Source of the DNA: CAWEWH01 sp963812775
GTDB taxonomy: Bacteria; Pseudomonadota; Alphaproteobacteria; Rhizobiales; Beijerinckiaceae
Assembly (NCBI GenBank): GCA_963812775.1
Contig: CAWEWH010000007.1
Coordinates: 558,001 to 622,000 of the forward strand
DNA length: 64,000 nt
Reading direction: 5' to 3'
Shown here in pieces: positions 1 through 9,105 of this stretch (the stretch's first letter is position 1; each line of letters starts with the position of its first letter). The notes beneath the pieces were generated by a model. The model was not told the origin of the DNA. It searched no databases and saw nothing but the letters and a program-made list of their open reading frames with translations. Made by a program: the position numbers and the translations under genes.

Positions 1-125
1 CTGGCCTCCGCCACAAGGCCGCGACGGCGCAGGTCGCCGGCCCAGAAGTTCAGGCATTCGGTGAGCGGTTTGCCCGAGAGATCGACACTCGCGCGCTGCG
101 ACGGAAATGGAATTGGTGCGTTCAC
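1..125 (-). CDS. N-terminal part of an unrecognised protein, cut by the window edge
   Basis: A minus-strand reading frame opens with GTG (complement of 123-125) and stays open to base 1, giving about 41 residues that begin MNAPIPFPSQR and contain the segment SGKPLTECLNFWAGDLRRRG. The composition is protein-like (mixed polar, aromatic and charged residues) rather than the Arg/Ala-rich text of shadow frames. I do not recognise the family from this stub. The rest of the gene lies to the left of the window. The GTG start is inferred because no ATG is available nearby in this frame; a purine-rich stretch lies a few bases upstream. Confidence 0.5.
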   Translation of the reverse strand, partial: MNAPIPFPSQRASVDLSGKPLTECLNFWAGDLRRRGLVAEA

Positions 126-297
126 GTGGCCCCCCAACTCGCTGACGCATGCCTCAGCAAGATTGCAGATTTCTCGCCAAAGATCATGCGCGAAATGCGC
201 CGCTCGCGCCGCGCTGTGTCCATGCTGCATCGGCTCGCCGCGATCATGCGAATGGGGCGGCGGCCGGCATTGACAAGTCTCAATCGGGGGACGCGAC

Positions 298-474
298 TCA
301 GGCGGCGGGCGCCGCCTCGCCCGCCTTGAGCGCGGCCACGATCTTCTTGATCAGCGTCAGCGATAAGGCCGGTCGGGCCAGCCGCCGCCGCTTGCGCCGA
401 CGCGAGCGAGCTTGCGGAGCAGCCGAGACGACAGGTCTTGAGCGGAAGAGCGTGCGCGGTTTCGAAGCAATCAC
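298..474 (-). CDS. Possible small basic protein (58 aa), unknown
   Basis: A short minus-strand frame with a GTG start encodes a very basic middle (RSRRRKRRRLAR) followed by an amphipathic, helix-like tail (TLIKKIVAALKAGE) ending in AAPAA. Overlapping longer frames on both strands look like random Arg/Pro/Ala text, so this frame is the most protein-like reading of the stretch. There is no clear Shine-Dalgarno sequence and no recognised family, so it could be spurious. It would sit downstream of the membrane protein ending at 516 and could be co-transcribed with it. Confidence 0.3.
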   Translation of the reverse strand: MIASKPRTLFRSRPVVSAAPQARSRRRKRRRLARPALSLTLIKKIVAALKAGEAAPAA

Positions 475-515
475 GCGCGAGATCGAAGAGGGGTGCGAGG
501 ACGCCTTGCGCTAGG

Positions 516-1304
516 TTAGGCCGCGCGGGGCGCCAATTCCTGGGCGGCAGGAGGCCGGCTCGCCAGCGCGTGCAGTGCCAAGAGCGCCACGAGGTAAAGA
601 GAGGCGGCCGGCGCAAAATAGATCACCAGCATGGCCCAGATGCTCGAGCCGTGCGCGGCAGCCGCGAAGCCGTAGAGGGAGCCCGGCACGAAGGCGAGGA
701 GCGGCACGAAGGCGGCGCTGCGCCAGCCTCCGGAGAAGCGGAAGGGCGTTCCAGCCTGCAGCACGAAATAGGCCGGCACGCTGAGGAAGATCATGAGCCC
801 GATGAGTTGGGAGAGGACACCGGGCGCGCCGGCGCGGCGCGTCGCCGCCTCCTGCTGAGCCTGGACCATTCGCGCGACCCACGGGGCGCGCGACGCCACG
901 CCGGGTCCGTCATGCCAGGCGACGTTGACTGGTTTCGATACCGTGCCCAGCGGACGCCAGAGCGCGTCCCAGGCCATGACCCGGATCTCGTCGATCGCCG
1001 CGGACTCGCGGTAGGCGACCCAGGCGAGAGCCTCGCCGGCGGCAGCCGCGGCATGCGGCTGCGTTGAGCTGTGAAAGGCGCCGTCATCGACGCGCTGCCC
1101 GGCCTTGTAGCCCTCGACGCGGAAGCGGATGGGCCGGTCGCTGCGATAGGCGAGCTTGAGGCAGAGCCATTCGCCCTTGCCGAGCGTGCTGGCCAGGGCC
1201 GGGTCGCTGTTGACGAGCTGGAAGGTAGCGGCCTCGCGGCCGGACGCAGTGCCGAGCGAGGCGAGCAGCCCAAGAGAAAGGACGAGATGTCTGAGACCGC
1301 GCAT
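516..1304 (-). CDS. Secreted/membrane protein of unknown function, paralogue A
   Basis: The 262-residue protein has an N-terminal signal sequence (RHLVLSLGLLASLGTASG), a soluble domain of about 120 residues with the phrase AYRSDRPIRFRVEGY, and three hydrophobic C-terminal segments from about residue 160 onward. This predicts an exported domain anchored by a C-terminal membrane bundle. The start is placed at the ATG at 1304, with GAAGGTG about 7 bases upstream, rather than at the GTG three codons earlier. The next gene upstream (1435-2247) is a paralogue with the same layout, so this is a tandem duplication. I do not recognise the family. Confidence 0.8.
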   Translation of the reverse strand: MRGLRHLVLSLGLLASLGTASGREAATFQLVNSDPALASTLGKGEWLCLKLAYRSDRPIRFRVEGYKAGQRVDDGAFHSSTQPHAAAAAGEALAWVAYRESAAIDEIRVMAWDALWRPLGTVSKPVNVAWHDGPGVASRAPWVARMVQAQQEAATRRAGAPGVLSQLIGLMIFLSVPAYFVLQAGTPFRFSGGWRSAAFVPLLAFVPGSLYGFAAAAHGSSIWAMLVIYFAPAASLYLVALLALHALASRPPAAQELAPRAA

Positions 1305-1434
1305 GACGGACACCTTCGAGATGTCGCTAAAATGCGCCTAAACTTGCCAAGGAAGCTTTGTGCGGATCGGGGACTTGGCGGCGGGCCCGTTAGCACATCG
1401 TTAGGGCTGGGCCGCTTCCCCGCACGTGCTGGCC

Positions 1435-2247
1435 TCAGCCTGCCTGCGGCTGCGCCGCCCGCCGGGCGTTCGTCACGGCGTTGAGGACGATGAGGCCGAC
1501 GAGATAAAGGCTGGCGACGAACGAGAACAGGATCAGCATCAGCGGCCAGATGTTCGACCCGGTCGCCAGCCCCGTCAAAGCATGGAACAGCGCCGGTATG
1601 GCGCCGATGAGCGGCACCAGTGCGGCCTTGCGCCAGCCGCCTCTCAGGCGCAGCGGCAGCGCCGCTTGCAAGATCAAGTAGGCCGGGACGCTCAGCATGA
1701 TCGCCAGCCCCACGAGATCGAACAGGGGAGAAGGGGCGCCGCCCCTTTCAGGTTTCGAGACGGCTTGCTGTTGGGCCGCGCTGAGCCGCGCCGCCCATGC
1801 GCTGCGCTGCACCCCGCGGGGACCCTCCGCGCTCCACGTCGCGTCGGCGGGGACGCGCAGCGACGACAGTCGCTTCCACTTGTCGTCGAGAGCCGTGACA
1901 ACGAGCGCGTCGAGGCGCGTCGGGTTGCGATAGGTGATCCACACCAGCGCTTCGCCGCTGCCGGCCGCGTAGAGCGGCGCGGGGTTGTACATGGCGGCGT
2001 CCTCGACCTTCGTGTCGCCGCGATAGCCGTCAACCCTGAAGCGGACCGGTCGTTCGCTGCGATAAGCGATCTTGATGTAGAAGGGGCTGCTGGTGACGAG
2101 GGTCGGAGAGAACGACGGATCGCTGTCGACAGCCGAGAACGCGAGCTTCTCCTGTGCCGCGGCCGGCAGGGAGAAAGCCGTCGCAACCGCACCTACGGCG
2201 AGAATTGCAAGAAGCCGTGTGTGGCGCGGCGTGGGCAATGGGAGCAT
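1435..2247 (-). CDS. Secreted/membrane protein of unknown function, paralogue B
   Basis: This 270-residue protein resembles its downstream neighbour: a signal peptide (RLLAILAVGAVATAFSLPAAA), a soluble domain with AYRSERPVRFRVDGY and a following acidic strand region, then hydrophobic segments near residues 175-265. The start is set at the ATG at 2247 because it gives a normal signal peptide; the frame extends 23 codons further upstream but that part looks non-coding. The tandem pair probably forms one transcript. The conserved YRS-RP-RFRV core could be a beta-sandwich ligand-binding domain, but this is only a guess from its strand-like pattern. Confidence 0.75.
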   Translation of the reverse strand: MLPLPTPRHTRLLAILAVGAVATAFSLPAAAQEKLAFSAVDSDPSFSPTLVTSSPFYIKIAYRSERPVRFRVDGYRGDTKVEDAAMYNPAPLYAAGSGEALVWITYRNPTRLDALVVTALDDKWKRLSSLRVPADATWSAEGPRGVQRSAWAARLSAAQQQAVSKPERGGAPSPLFDLVGLAIMLSVPAYLILQAALPLRLRGGWRKAALVPLIGAIPALFHALTGLATGSNIWPLMLILFSFVASLYLVGLIVLNAVTNARRAAQPQAG

Positions 2248-2501
2248 CCAAGCGATGGAGCGCAGATGCTGCCCCAAACTCCCCAATGAAGCGTTGCCGT
2301 GCGGATGCTTGCACACCGGCGCCTCGTGGCGCGAGGCTCACGGCACTTGATTCAAAGGCCGCGGTTCACGGTTAGATCACGCGCAAGATCAACGCCTTAG
2401 GGCCGGAGGTTGATTGGATTTCTACGCACCCGATCAAAGGCGTATGTGCCCATGGTTGGGTAGTAGCTTGCCCCAAGTTCACCGCTGCGCGGCGTGAGAC
2501 G

Positions 2502-3341
2502 CTACTGCAGGCGTTCCTTGCCCATCAGCACGCCGAGCGGCGTCCAATTGAAACGATAGTTGATGCCGCCCCGGATGATGTCGCCAGAGAACTCGCCGCG
2601 CGCCCCCAGAAATCCGGGCGCAATGAGGTCGCCGTAGACGAGCGTGCGGTCGCCGAGGTCGTAGTGCAGATATTCGACATTCACGGACCACGGGCCCATG
2701 CCGTATTCCAGGCCGCCGCCCAGGGCCCAGCCCCAAAGGTTCTTGCTGCGCTGGCCGAAGGGGCAGGCGCCCGGCACTCCGCACGCCACCCCGACCGCCG
2801 GATTGATCAGAGAGACCTCGGCGCGGCCGCTGGCGATGCCGCCGCTGGCATAGAGCATCACGTTGTCCCACGCATAGCCAAGGCGCGCGCGAGTGGTGCC
2901 GAAGGATTCGAGCGACAGGTCGGCGGTCGTGGTGCGGCTGCCGAAAACGGTTCCGGGTCCCACCAGGGTGACAGACGTATTGCGGCTCACGTCGCCGAAG
3001 GAATAGTCGGAGATGGTGCCGAGCACCCAATTGCCGAACTGGTAGTTCGAGCCCCATTGCACGCCGCCCAGGAAGCCGCGCGGCTCGTTGGTCAGCGACA
3101 GCGGGATGACCGTTCCCACGTCCAGGGCATACGCTCCGGTGCCGCCGATGTAGTTGATATCGCCGCCGCCCCAGGCATAGCCCGCCTGGCCGCCGATGAA
3201 GAAGCCGTACCAATTGTAGGCCGGAGCCAAGGGCGCGACAGGCGCATAGCGGGCCGACGGTAGGTCGGCTGCGAGCGTCAACCCGGTGCCGGCGAGAAAA
3301 GCAAGTCCCGCGAACGCGGCAGCGCGGAATGACGTCATCAT
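2502..3341 (-). CDS. Outer-membrane beta-barrel protein (Omp25/Omp31-like porin family)
   Basis: The 279-residue product has a classical signal peptide ending in AAADLPSA, then alternating aromatic/hydrophobic strands rich in Gly (YNWYGFFIGGQAGYAWGGG), and ends with strand-like segments including IIRGGINYRFNW. This matches the Omp25/Omp31-type barrel family of Hyphomicrobiales, which sits in the outer membrane as a structural or porin-like protein. The last residues (KERLQ) do not end in the usual aromatic, which is mildly unusual for a barrel. The start at 3341 follows a GGGGG ribosome-binding stretch; a second ATG is the next codon. It appears monocistronic. Confidence 0.88.
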   Translation of the reverse strand: MMTSFRAAAFAGLAFLAGTGLTLAADLPSARYAPVAPLAPAYNWYGFFIGGQAGYAWGGGDINYIGGTGAYALDVGTVIPLSLTNEPRGFLGGVQWGSNYQFGNWVLGTISDYSFGDVSRNTSVTLVGPGTVFGSRTTTADLSLESFGTTRARLGYAWDNVMLYASGGIASGRAEVSLINPAVGVACGVPGACPFGQRSKNLWGWALGGGLEYGMGPWSVNVEYLHYDLGDRTLVYGDLIAPGFLGARGEFSGDIIRGGINYRFNWTPLGVLMGKERLQ

Positions 3342-3483
3342 GATACCCCCCAAATCCCAGACCCGCACTTTTACGCTAAAGGCGTTAAGACCTCGCTGCT
3401 AGTGCGCTGAAGACACACATGTCTTCACTCCGCCACGGCGGCCCCGTCCAGCACCCCCCGCAATACGTGTCGAGGGCCGCTCC

Positions 3484-4278
3484 TTACCACTCCACGACGC
3501 GCCGATAGAGGTGCCAGCTCGCATGGCCCAGTACCGGCACCACCACGGCGAGGCCGACGAAGAATGGCAGCGATCCGACCAGGAGAGCGGCCGCGATGAT
3601 GAGGCCCCAAACCGCCATGGTCACCGGGTTGGTGACGACTGCCCGGATGGACGTGGCCACAGCCACCGCCGCGCCCACATCGCGGTCGACAAGCATGGGG
3701 AACGAGACGACGCTGATGACCAGAACGGCGAGCGCGAACAGGAAGCCGACCGCGTTGCCGACCACGATCAGCATGCGGCCGGACGCGGTGCTGAAAATGT
3801 CGCGGACGAACTCGGCAACGCCCTTCGGCGCGGCCACGCCCATGAGCGACTGATAGATCTGGTGCGCCGTCGTCACCCAGACGAGGAAGATGATGGTGAG
3901 CAGCACGGCGAGCGCCACGATCGCCGGCATGGACGGCGATCGTAGCACGTCAAAGGCGTGCTTCCATTCGACCGGCAGGCCACGCTCGCGCCGCCGGCTC
4001 ATCTCATAGAGGCCGATCGCCGCCACCGGGCCGATCAGCGCAAAGCCCGCCGCCAGCGGGTAGAGCATCGGCATGAGGTCGTTGTCGAGCGTCGCGCGCG
4101 CCAGGAGAAGGCCGATGATCGGGTAGATCAGGCTGATGAAGACGACATGGCTCGGCATGGCGAGGAAATCGTCGAGGCCCTTGGCCAGCGCGATCTTGAG
4201 ATCGGCGATGCCGATGCTGCGAACGGTGGGGGCGGCGATGCGCTCGTCAGCGCCGGTGATGACGTGAAATTGCGCCAT
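3484..4278 (-). CDS. DUF2189-type integral membrane protein
   Basis: A 264-residue protein with a short cytoplasmic N-terminus (MAQFHVITGADERIAAPTV) and about six hydrophobic segments, matching the DUF2189 family of predicted inner-membrane proteins. Landmarks are the DLKIALAKGLDDF amphipathic segment before the first helix pair, an internal loop EMSRRRERGLPVEW, and a final GHASWHLYRRVVEW. In relatives these proteins are sometimes linked to respiratory genes, but nothing nearby supports a specific role. An AGG-type ribosome-binding site (GGAGGTTAACT) precedes the ATG at 4278. Confidence 0.85.
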   Translation of the reverse strand: MAQFHVITGADERIAAPTVRSIGIADLKIALAKGLDDFLAMPSHVVFISLIYPIIGLLLARATLDNDLMPMLYPLAAGFALIGPVAAIGLYEMSRRRERGLPVEWKHAFDVLRSPSMPAIVALAVLLTIIFLVWVTTAHQIYQSLMGVAAPKGVAEFVRDIFSTASGRMLIVVGNAVGFLFALAVLVISVVSFPMLVDRDVGAAVAVATSIRAVVTNPVTMAVWGLIIAAALLVGSLPFFVGLAVVVPVLGHASWHLYRRVVEW

Positions 4279-4450
4279 AGTTAACCTCCGCGGCTCTCAT
4301 GCCGCGATCGGCGATCAGACTGGCGCTCCAGCCCCGTGGCGCAAGGTTCTGGCTCGTCGAACCGCGACCTGCTGTCGAAGTCTAGCGCGATTTGCCCCCG
4401 TGGGCCAGTCGCGCCGGACGAGACGGCGGCGCGAGACAGGCGCTCGTAGC

Positions 4451-5536
4451 CTATTCGGCCGCTTGTGACGCCGTCTGGCGGGCGAGCGCGTCGGTAAGGA
4501 ACGCGGCGATCTCGGCGCGCGACTCTTCGGCCTCCGGCACGCCGGGCGCGACGTTGAAGGCATGCCACATGCCCTCGACGACGGTGAGTTCCACCGGCAC
4601 GCGAGCGCGCTTCATATTGCGATGCAGCCTGACGCAATCGCTGAGGAAGAGGTCGCGCGTGCCGGTGGTGATGAGGGTCGGCGGGAAGCCGCCACCGTAG
4701 TCGCCATAGACCGGCGACAGGAACGGCGACTTCAGGTCGGCCCCTTTGGCGTAGGCGGCGGCCGTCTTATCGAGCATGCGCTTGCGCGTCAGTCGCGCGT
4801 CGCGCCCGTCGTTGATCGCGTAGCTGTCGCCGATCAGGGTCAGGTCCGTCCACGGCGTCAAGGCCGCCAAGGCGGCCGGCAGCGGCAGGCGCTTGTCGCG
4901 CGCCGCGAGCATCAGAGCCAAGAGCAAGCCGCTGCCCGCCGATACGCCGAACGCCACGATGCGCGAGGGATCAAAGCGGCGCGTCAATTCCGCATAGGCG
5001 TTGCCGGCATCGTCGAGGGCAGCCGGATAGGGATGCTCCGGCGCCAGGCGGTAGTCGACGGAGTAGACCGGCAGCTTCAACTCGCTCGCCATCAGCATCG
5101 ACGCGATGTCGAGCGCCATGCCGAAGCAATAGGCGCCGCCGTGAAGGTAGAAGGCGATGGCATCGCTAGCGAGCCTGCCCTTCGGCCGCACGATCACCAT
5201 CGGCACGCCGCCGATTGTTTGCCTGTCGACGCTGTCGACGAGCGTTTCGCGCAGCCGGGCGGCCATCGGCGCCTGCTCCTCCTGACGCAGCGCCCGGTAT
5301 CGCTCGGCGTCAGCCGGCGTCAGGCGATCGAACGGCTGCGGCTTGGTGATTTCGAAGAAGCGTTCGGCCTCGGGGCTGATGATCGCGCGCGGCGTGTCCG
5401 CCTTCGGCTTGATCGTCGTCCTTGATTTGGCCGCCTTGGATCTTGCCGCCTTGGGTCTTGCGGCCTTGCGTTTGGCCGCCTTGGGCTTACCCGCCTTTGA
5501 TCTAATCGCGGTTGTCTTCGCCTTGGATTTTCTCAT
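4451..5536 (-). CDS. Alpha/beta-hydrolase (hormone-sensitive-lipase-like esterase) with a Lys/Ala-rich tail
   Basis: The catalytic domain (from about residue 55) has the oxyanion-hole motif HGGAYCFG (132-139), the nucleophile elbow GVSAGS with Ser199, a later TRDLFLSD containing the likely Asp, and WHAF with the likely His. This matches the HSL/BD-FAE family of carboxylesterases. The first 48 residues are a histone-H1-like string of KAARPKAARSKAAKS repeats, encoded by roughly 15-base units, which is unusual for this enzyme family. The gene lies 22 bases downstream of the acyl-CoA dehydrogenase and is preceded by GAGG, so it is the third gene of an acyl-CoA operon. The substrate is unknown; a thioester or lipid ester is a reasonable guess. 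Confidence 0.9.
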   Translation of the reverse strand: MRKSKAKTTAIRSKAGKPKAAKRKAARPKAARSKAAKSRTTIKPKADTPRAIISPEAERFFEITKPQPFDRLTPADAERYRALRQEEQAPMAARLRETLVDSVDRQTIGGVPMVIVRPKGRLASDAIAFYLHGGAYCFGMALDIASMLMASELKLPVYSVDYRLAPEHPYPAALDDAGNAYAELTRRFDPSRIVAFGVSAGSGLLLALMLAARDKRLPLPAALAALTPWTDLTLIGDSYAINDGRDARLTRKRMLDKTAAAYAKGADLKSPFLSPVYGDYGGGFPPTLITTGTRDLFLSDCVRLHRNMKRARVPVELTVVEGMWHAFNVAPGVPEAEESRAEIAAFLTDALARQTASQAAE

Positions 5537-5558
5537 GGGCCGGCCTCACATGGGCTCC

Positions 5559-6758
5559 TCAATAGGACTTGGGCAGGCCGAGCGCCCGCTCGGCCACGTG
5601 CGAGAGGATCAGCTCGCGCGAGATCGGCGCGATGCGGGCGATGAGGATTTCGCGCAGATACCGCTCGACATGGTACTCGCGCGCGTAGCCCATGCCGCCG
5701 TGCGTCAGCACCGCCGTCTCGCAGGCCTCGAACCCTGCCTCGGCCGCGAGATACTTGGCGGCATTGGCCTCCACCCCGCATGCCTCGCCGGCATCGTAGA
5801 GGTCCGCCGCCTTGAGCATCATCAGGTTGGCGGCTTCGAGGTTCATCCAGCAGCGGGCGAGGGGATGTTGGATGGCCTGATTCTGGCCGATCGGCCGGTC
5901 GAAGACGATGCGCTCCTTGGCGTAGGCGGTGGCGCGCTTGAGCGCGGCGCGACCGAGCCCGACGGCCTCCGCGGCGATCAATATGCGCTCCGGATTCATG
6001 CCATGCAGGATGTAGTCGAAGCCGCGTCCTTCCTCGCCGATCCGGTCCTCGACGGGTATCTCGTAGCCATCGAAGAATATCTGGTTGGAGTCGACGGCCT
6101 TGCGGCCCATCTTGTCGATCTCCCGCACCTCCGCGCGGTTGCGGTCCAGCGCCGTGTAGAAGAGCGAGAGGCCGCCGCGCTTGTCGCGCACCTCCTCGAG
6201 CGGCGTTGTGCGGGCGAGCAGCAGCATGCGGTTGGCAACCTGGGCCGTCGAGATCCAGATTTTCTGTCCCGACACGAGGTAGCGGTCGCCCGTGCGCACC
6301 GCCTTGGTCTTGAGCTGGGTGGTGTTGAGCCCGGTATTGGGCTCCGTCACCGCAAAACAGGCGAGCTCCTTGCCGGCGATCAGCGGCGGCAGGAAACGCT
6401 GCTTCTGTTCCGCCGAGCCGAACACGACGACCGGCTGGAGACCGAAAATATTCATGTGGACCGCCGAGGCGCCGGACAGGCCGGCGCCGGACTCGGCCAC
6501 CGCCTGCATCATCAAGGCCGCCTCGGTGATGCCGAGGCCACCGCCGCCATAGACGGTCGGCATGGCGATGCCGAGCCAGCCGCCTTGCGCCAGAGCCTGG
6601 TGGAACTCGGTCGGGAAGCCGCCATAGCGATCCCGTTCGAGCCAGTATTGGTCGCCGAAGCGCGAGCACAACTTCAGAATCGCCTCGCGGATTTCTTCGC
6701 GAGCGTCGCGGCTATCGGTAGCGGCGTCGCCGCGAAGGGGTTGGTTAAGAACTGTCAT
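5559..6758 (-). CDS. Acyl-CoA dehydrogenase
   Basis: The 399-residue protein has the three-part FAD acyl-CoA dehydrogenase fold: an N-terminal helical region, a middle beta domain with FAVTEPNTGLNTT, and a C-terminal helical domain with GGMGYAREYHVERYLRE. It would introduce an alpha-beta double bond into an acyl-CoA and pass electrons to ETF. At the position where most family members carry the catalytic base (an EGT-like motif) this protein reads RIAPIS, so the base must lie elsewhere or the reaction differs. It sits between the CoA ligase (8865-6910) and the esterase, all on the minus strand, suggesting one catabolic unit. Confidence 0.93.
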   Translation of the reverse strand: MTVLNQPLRGDAATDSRDAREEIREAILKLCSRFGDQYWLERDRYGGFPTEFHQALAQGGWLGIAMPTVYGGGGLGITEAALMMQAVAESGAGLSGASAVHMNIFGLQPVVVFGSAEQKQRFLPPLIAGKELACFAVTEPNTGLNTTQLKTKAVRTGDRYLVSGQKIWISTAQVANRMLLLARTTPLEEVRDKRGGLSLFYTALDRNRAEVREIDKMGRKAVDSNQIFFDGYEIPVEDRIGEEGRGFDYILHGMNPERILIAAEAVGLGRAALKRATAYAKERIVFDRPIGQNQAIQHPLARCWMNLEAANLMMLKAADLYDAGEACGVEANAAKYLAAEAGFEACETAVLTHGGMGYAREYHVERYLREILIARIAPISRELILSHVAERALGLPKSY

Positions 6759-6909
6759 CCATCGCGCCTAAATGGGGAAGCAAGAAACTGCCATGGCTTC
6801 AGGGCTGAAGGCGACCTTTTTCTGATGATCCCACCTCCCTTTCTGGCTCGTCTCGACACCCGTGAAGCCCGGGGCATTTCCGGACGGCGCGCTGGGCGCT
6901 CAATGACGA

Positions 6910-8865
6910 TCATGCGCCCGCCCGCGCCGCCCGGCGGATCAAATCCACCGCCTCCGGATTGACCAGCGCCGACAAATCGCCAGGCTCCTGGTCGAGCAGG
7001 GCCGAGCGCACGACACGGCGCATGGTCTTCATGTTACGGGTCTTCGGCAGTTGCTCGACAAACAGCACTTCGCGCGGCCGGAACGGCTTTCCGATCCGTT
7101 CCGAAACAACGTCGGAGAGCCGCTCCGCCATGGCCGCGTTGGGGGTAACGCCGGTGGCAGCGACGCAGACGCACACCACCGCCACACCCTTCAGCGGATC
7201 TGGCGCCGCGATGGCGGCGGCATCGAGCAGGTCGTCGCTTTCGAGCAGGGCACTTTCGATCTCGGCCGGGCCGACGCGCTTTCCCGCCACATTGATTGTG
7301 TCGTCGGAGCGACCGTGCACATACCAGGTGCTGTCCTCCTCCTCGACTGCCCAGTCGCCGTGCCGCCAGACGTCGGGATACATCGACCAATAGGTCTCCA
7401 AATAGCGCTCGGCATCGCGCCATAGTCCCCGCGTCAGCCCGATCGGCGGAATGGTAAAGACGAGCTCGCCCACCTCGCCGCGCGGGGCCTCGCTGCCGTC
7501 GGCCCGCAGGATGCGCACGCCCATGGCCGGGCACACCGTCGAGAAGCCGCAGGGCTTTTGCGTGTGCAGCACGGTCGATACCAGGATGCCGCCGCTGATC
7601 TCCGTGCCGCCCGAAATGTTGAGCGGCGCGGCGCGGTTCTGGCAGATATGCCGCAGGTGCCAGTCCCAGGCGTCCGGCGTCCACGGCTCGCCGGTGGACG
7701 GCACGACGCGCAGGCGGGACAGATCGAAGCCCTGCATGCCGGCCGGGTCCTGCGCCATCAACTGCCGCACCAAGGTCGGGGCGACGCCGAGATTGGTGAC
7801 GCCCATCTCGGCCGCCAGGCGCAGGATGCGGAACGGATCGCCGGGGAAGCTCGGCGCTCCCTCGGCCATGACGATGGTGGCGCCCATCAGCGTCGTCACC
7901 GTGGCCACCAGCGGGCCGACGACCCAGCCCATGTCGCTCATCCACAGGTGCCGGTCGTCCGCCTTCATGTCCATGCACAGGCCGAAATCTGACGCCCCTT
8001 TGGCCAGGAAGCCGCAATGGGTGTGCACCACGCCCTTCGGCTTGCCGGTAGTGCCTGACGTGTAGACCAAGAGGCATGTCGCCTCCGCGTCCATGATTGC
8101 GGTCGGGGCCTCTGCGGGGAACCGCGCCACGAGCGTCGCCCAATCGTGATCCCGCCCGGCGGCCAGCGCCGGCCCGGTGCCGCCATGGTCGAGCACGACG
8201 ACATGCTTCACGGTCGGCGCGTCGCGCAGCGCCTCGTCGACGACCGCCTTCATCGCCACCCGCCGCCCGGCCCGCCAAGTGGCGTCCACCGTGAACACCG
8301 CCGTCACGTCGGCGTCGGCGAGGCGCGTGGCGACGGCCGGGGCCGCAAAGCCCGAGAACAGCGGCACCGCGATGGCGCCGATCTTGGCGATGGCGAAGAA
8401 GGCCGCAAACGTCTCCGGCAGCATCGGCATGTAGAGCGCCACAGTGTCGCCCTCGCGGATGCCGAGTGAGCGCAGCGCCCCGGCGATGCGGCAGATCATG
8501 GCATCGAGCTCGGCGTACGAGAGCGCGCGGCGGCCGCCCTGCTCGCCCGCCCAGTCGATGGCGCATTTCCGATGCGTCGGCGTTCCGCGGTGCTTCTCGA
8601 TACAGCTCACGACGAGGTTGGTGGTGCCGCCCTGGCACCATTTGACCCAGGGCGGGCCGGCGGAGCTGTCCATCACCTTGCGGTAGGGCGTGGCGAAGCG
8701 GATATCGAGCCACGTCATGGCCGCGTCCCAATACCATTCCGGGTCTTGGTCGGCGCGGCGCACGAGGTCGTCGTAGTCGGCAATGCCGTTGCGGCCCATG
8801 AAGTCGACGAGGTTGCTCGCCGCCTTGATGGCCTCGGTCGGGTGCCAGAATTCAGCCGCGCCCAT
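6910..8865 (-). CDS. AMP-forming acyl-CoA synthetase (acetyl-/acetoacetyl-CoA synthetase-like)
   Basis: A 651-residue ANL-superfamily ligase. It has the ACS-type N-terminal cap, the P-loop-like YTSGTTGKPKGVVHTH, the acyl pocket region LNISGGTEISGG, the adenylate motif YLETYWSMYPDVWRHGDW, and the C-terminal catalytic-lysine motif KTRNMKTMRR. It would activate a carboxylate with ATP and CoA. Length and the N-terminal cap fit acetyl/propionyl/acetoacetyl-CoA synthetases rather than long-chain ligases; the exact substrate cannot be read. It is the first gene of the minus-strand operon with the acyl-CoA dehydrogenase and esterase, so it probably activates the acid that they process. Confidence 0.92.
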   Translation of the reverse strand: MGAAEFWHPTEAIKAASNLVDFMGRNGIADYDDLVRRADQDPEWYWDAAMTWLDIRFATPYRKVMDSSAGPPWVKWCQGGTTNLVVSCIEKHRGTPTHRKCAIDWAGEQGGRRALSYAELDAMICRIAGALRSLGIREGDTVALYMPMLPETFAAFFAIAKIGAIAVPLFSGFAAPAVATRLADADVTAVFTVDATWRAGRRVAMKAVVDEALRDAPTVKHVVVLDHGGTGPALAAGRDHDWATLVARFPAEAPTAIMDAEATCLLVYTSGTTGKPKGVVHTHCGFLAKGASDFGLCMDMKADDRHLWMSDMGWVVGPLVATVTTLMGATIVMAEGAPSFPGDPFRILRLAAEMGVTNLGVAPTLVRQLMAQDPAGMQGFDLSRLRVVPSTGEPWTPDAWDWHLRHICQNRAAPLNISGGTEISGGILVSTVLHTQKPCGFSTVCPAMGVRILRADGSEAPRGEVGELVFTIPPIGLTRGLWRDAERYLETYWSMYPDVWRHGDWAVEEEDSTWYVHGRSDDTINVAGKRVGPAEIESALLESDDLLDAAAIAAPDPLKGVAVVCVCVAATGVTPNAAMAERLSDVVSERIGKPFRPREVLFVEQLPKTRNMKTMRRVVRSALLDQEPGDLSALVNPEAVDLIRRAARAGA

Positions 8866-9105
8866 TTTGCCTCATCCCATGCTCCTCCTTCCGCGACGGC
8901 CGTTTCTCGCCCGACCGCGCGGGGCCCCGAAGGCCCGTGCGGTTTCGGATAAGACCATGTGCGCCGGGAGAACGGTAGAGCACGAGCGCAGCTCGTTCAG
9001 CCGTGCAGCGGATCGAAGCAGGGTTGCGGGAGGCGGGGAAGGGGAAGGCTCGCGCGGGGGCGGCCCATCGCGCCGGATCAAGGAAAGAGGGCGGGAACGC
9101 GAGCT

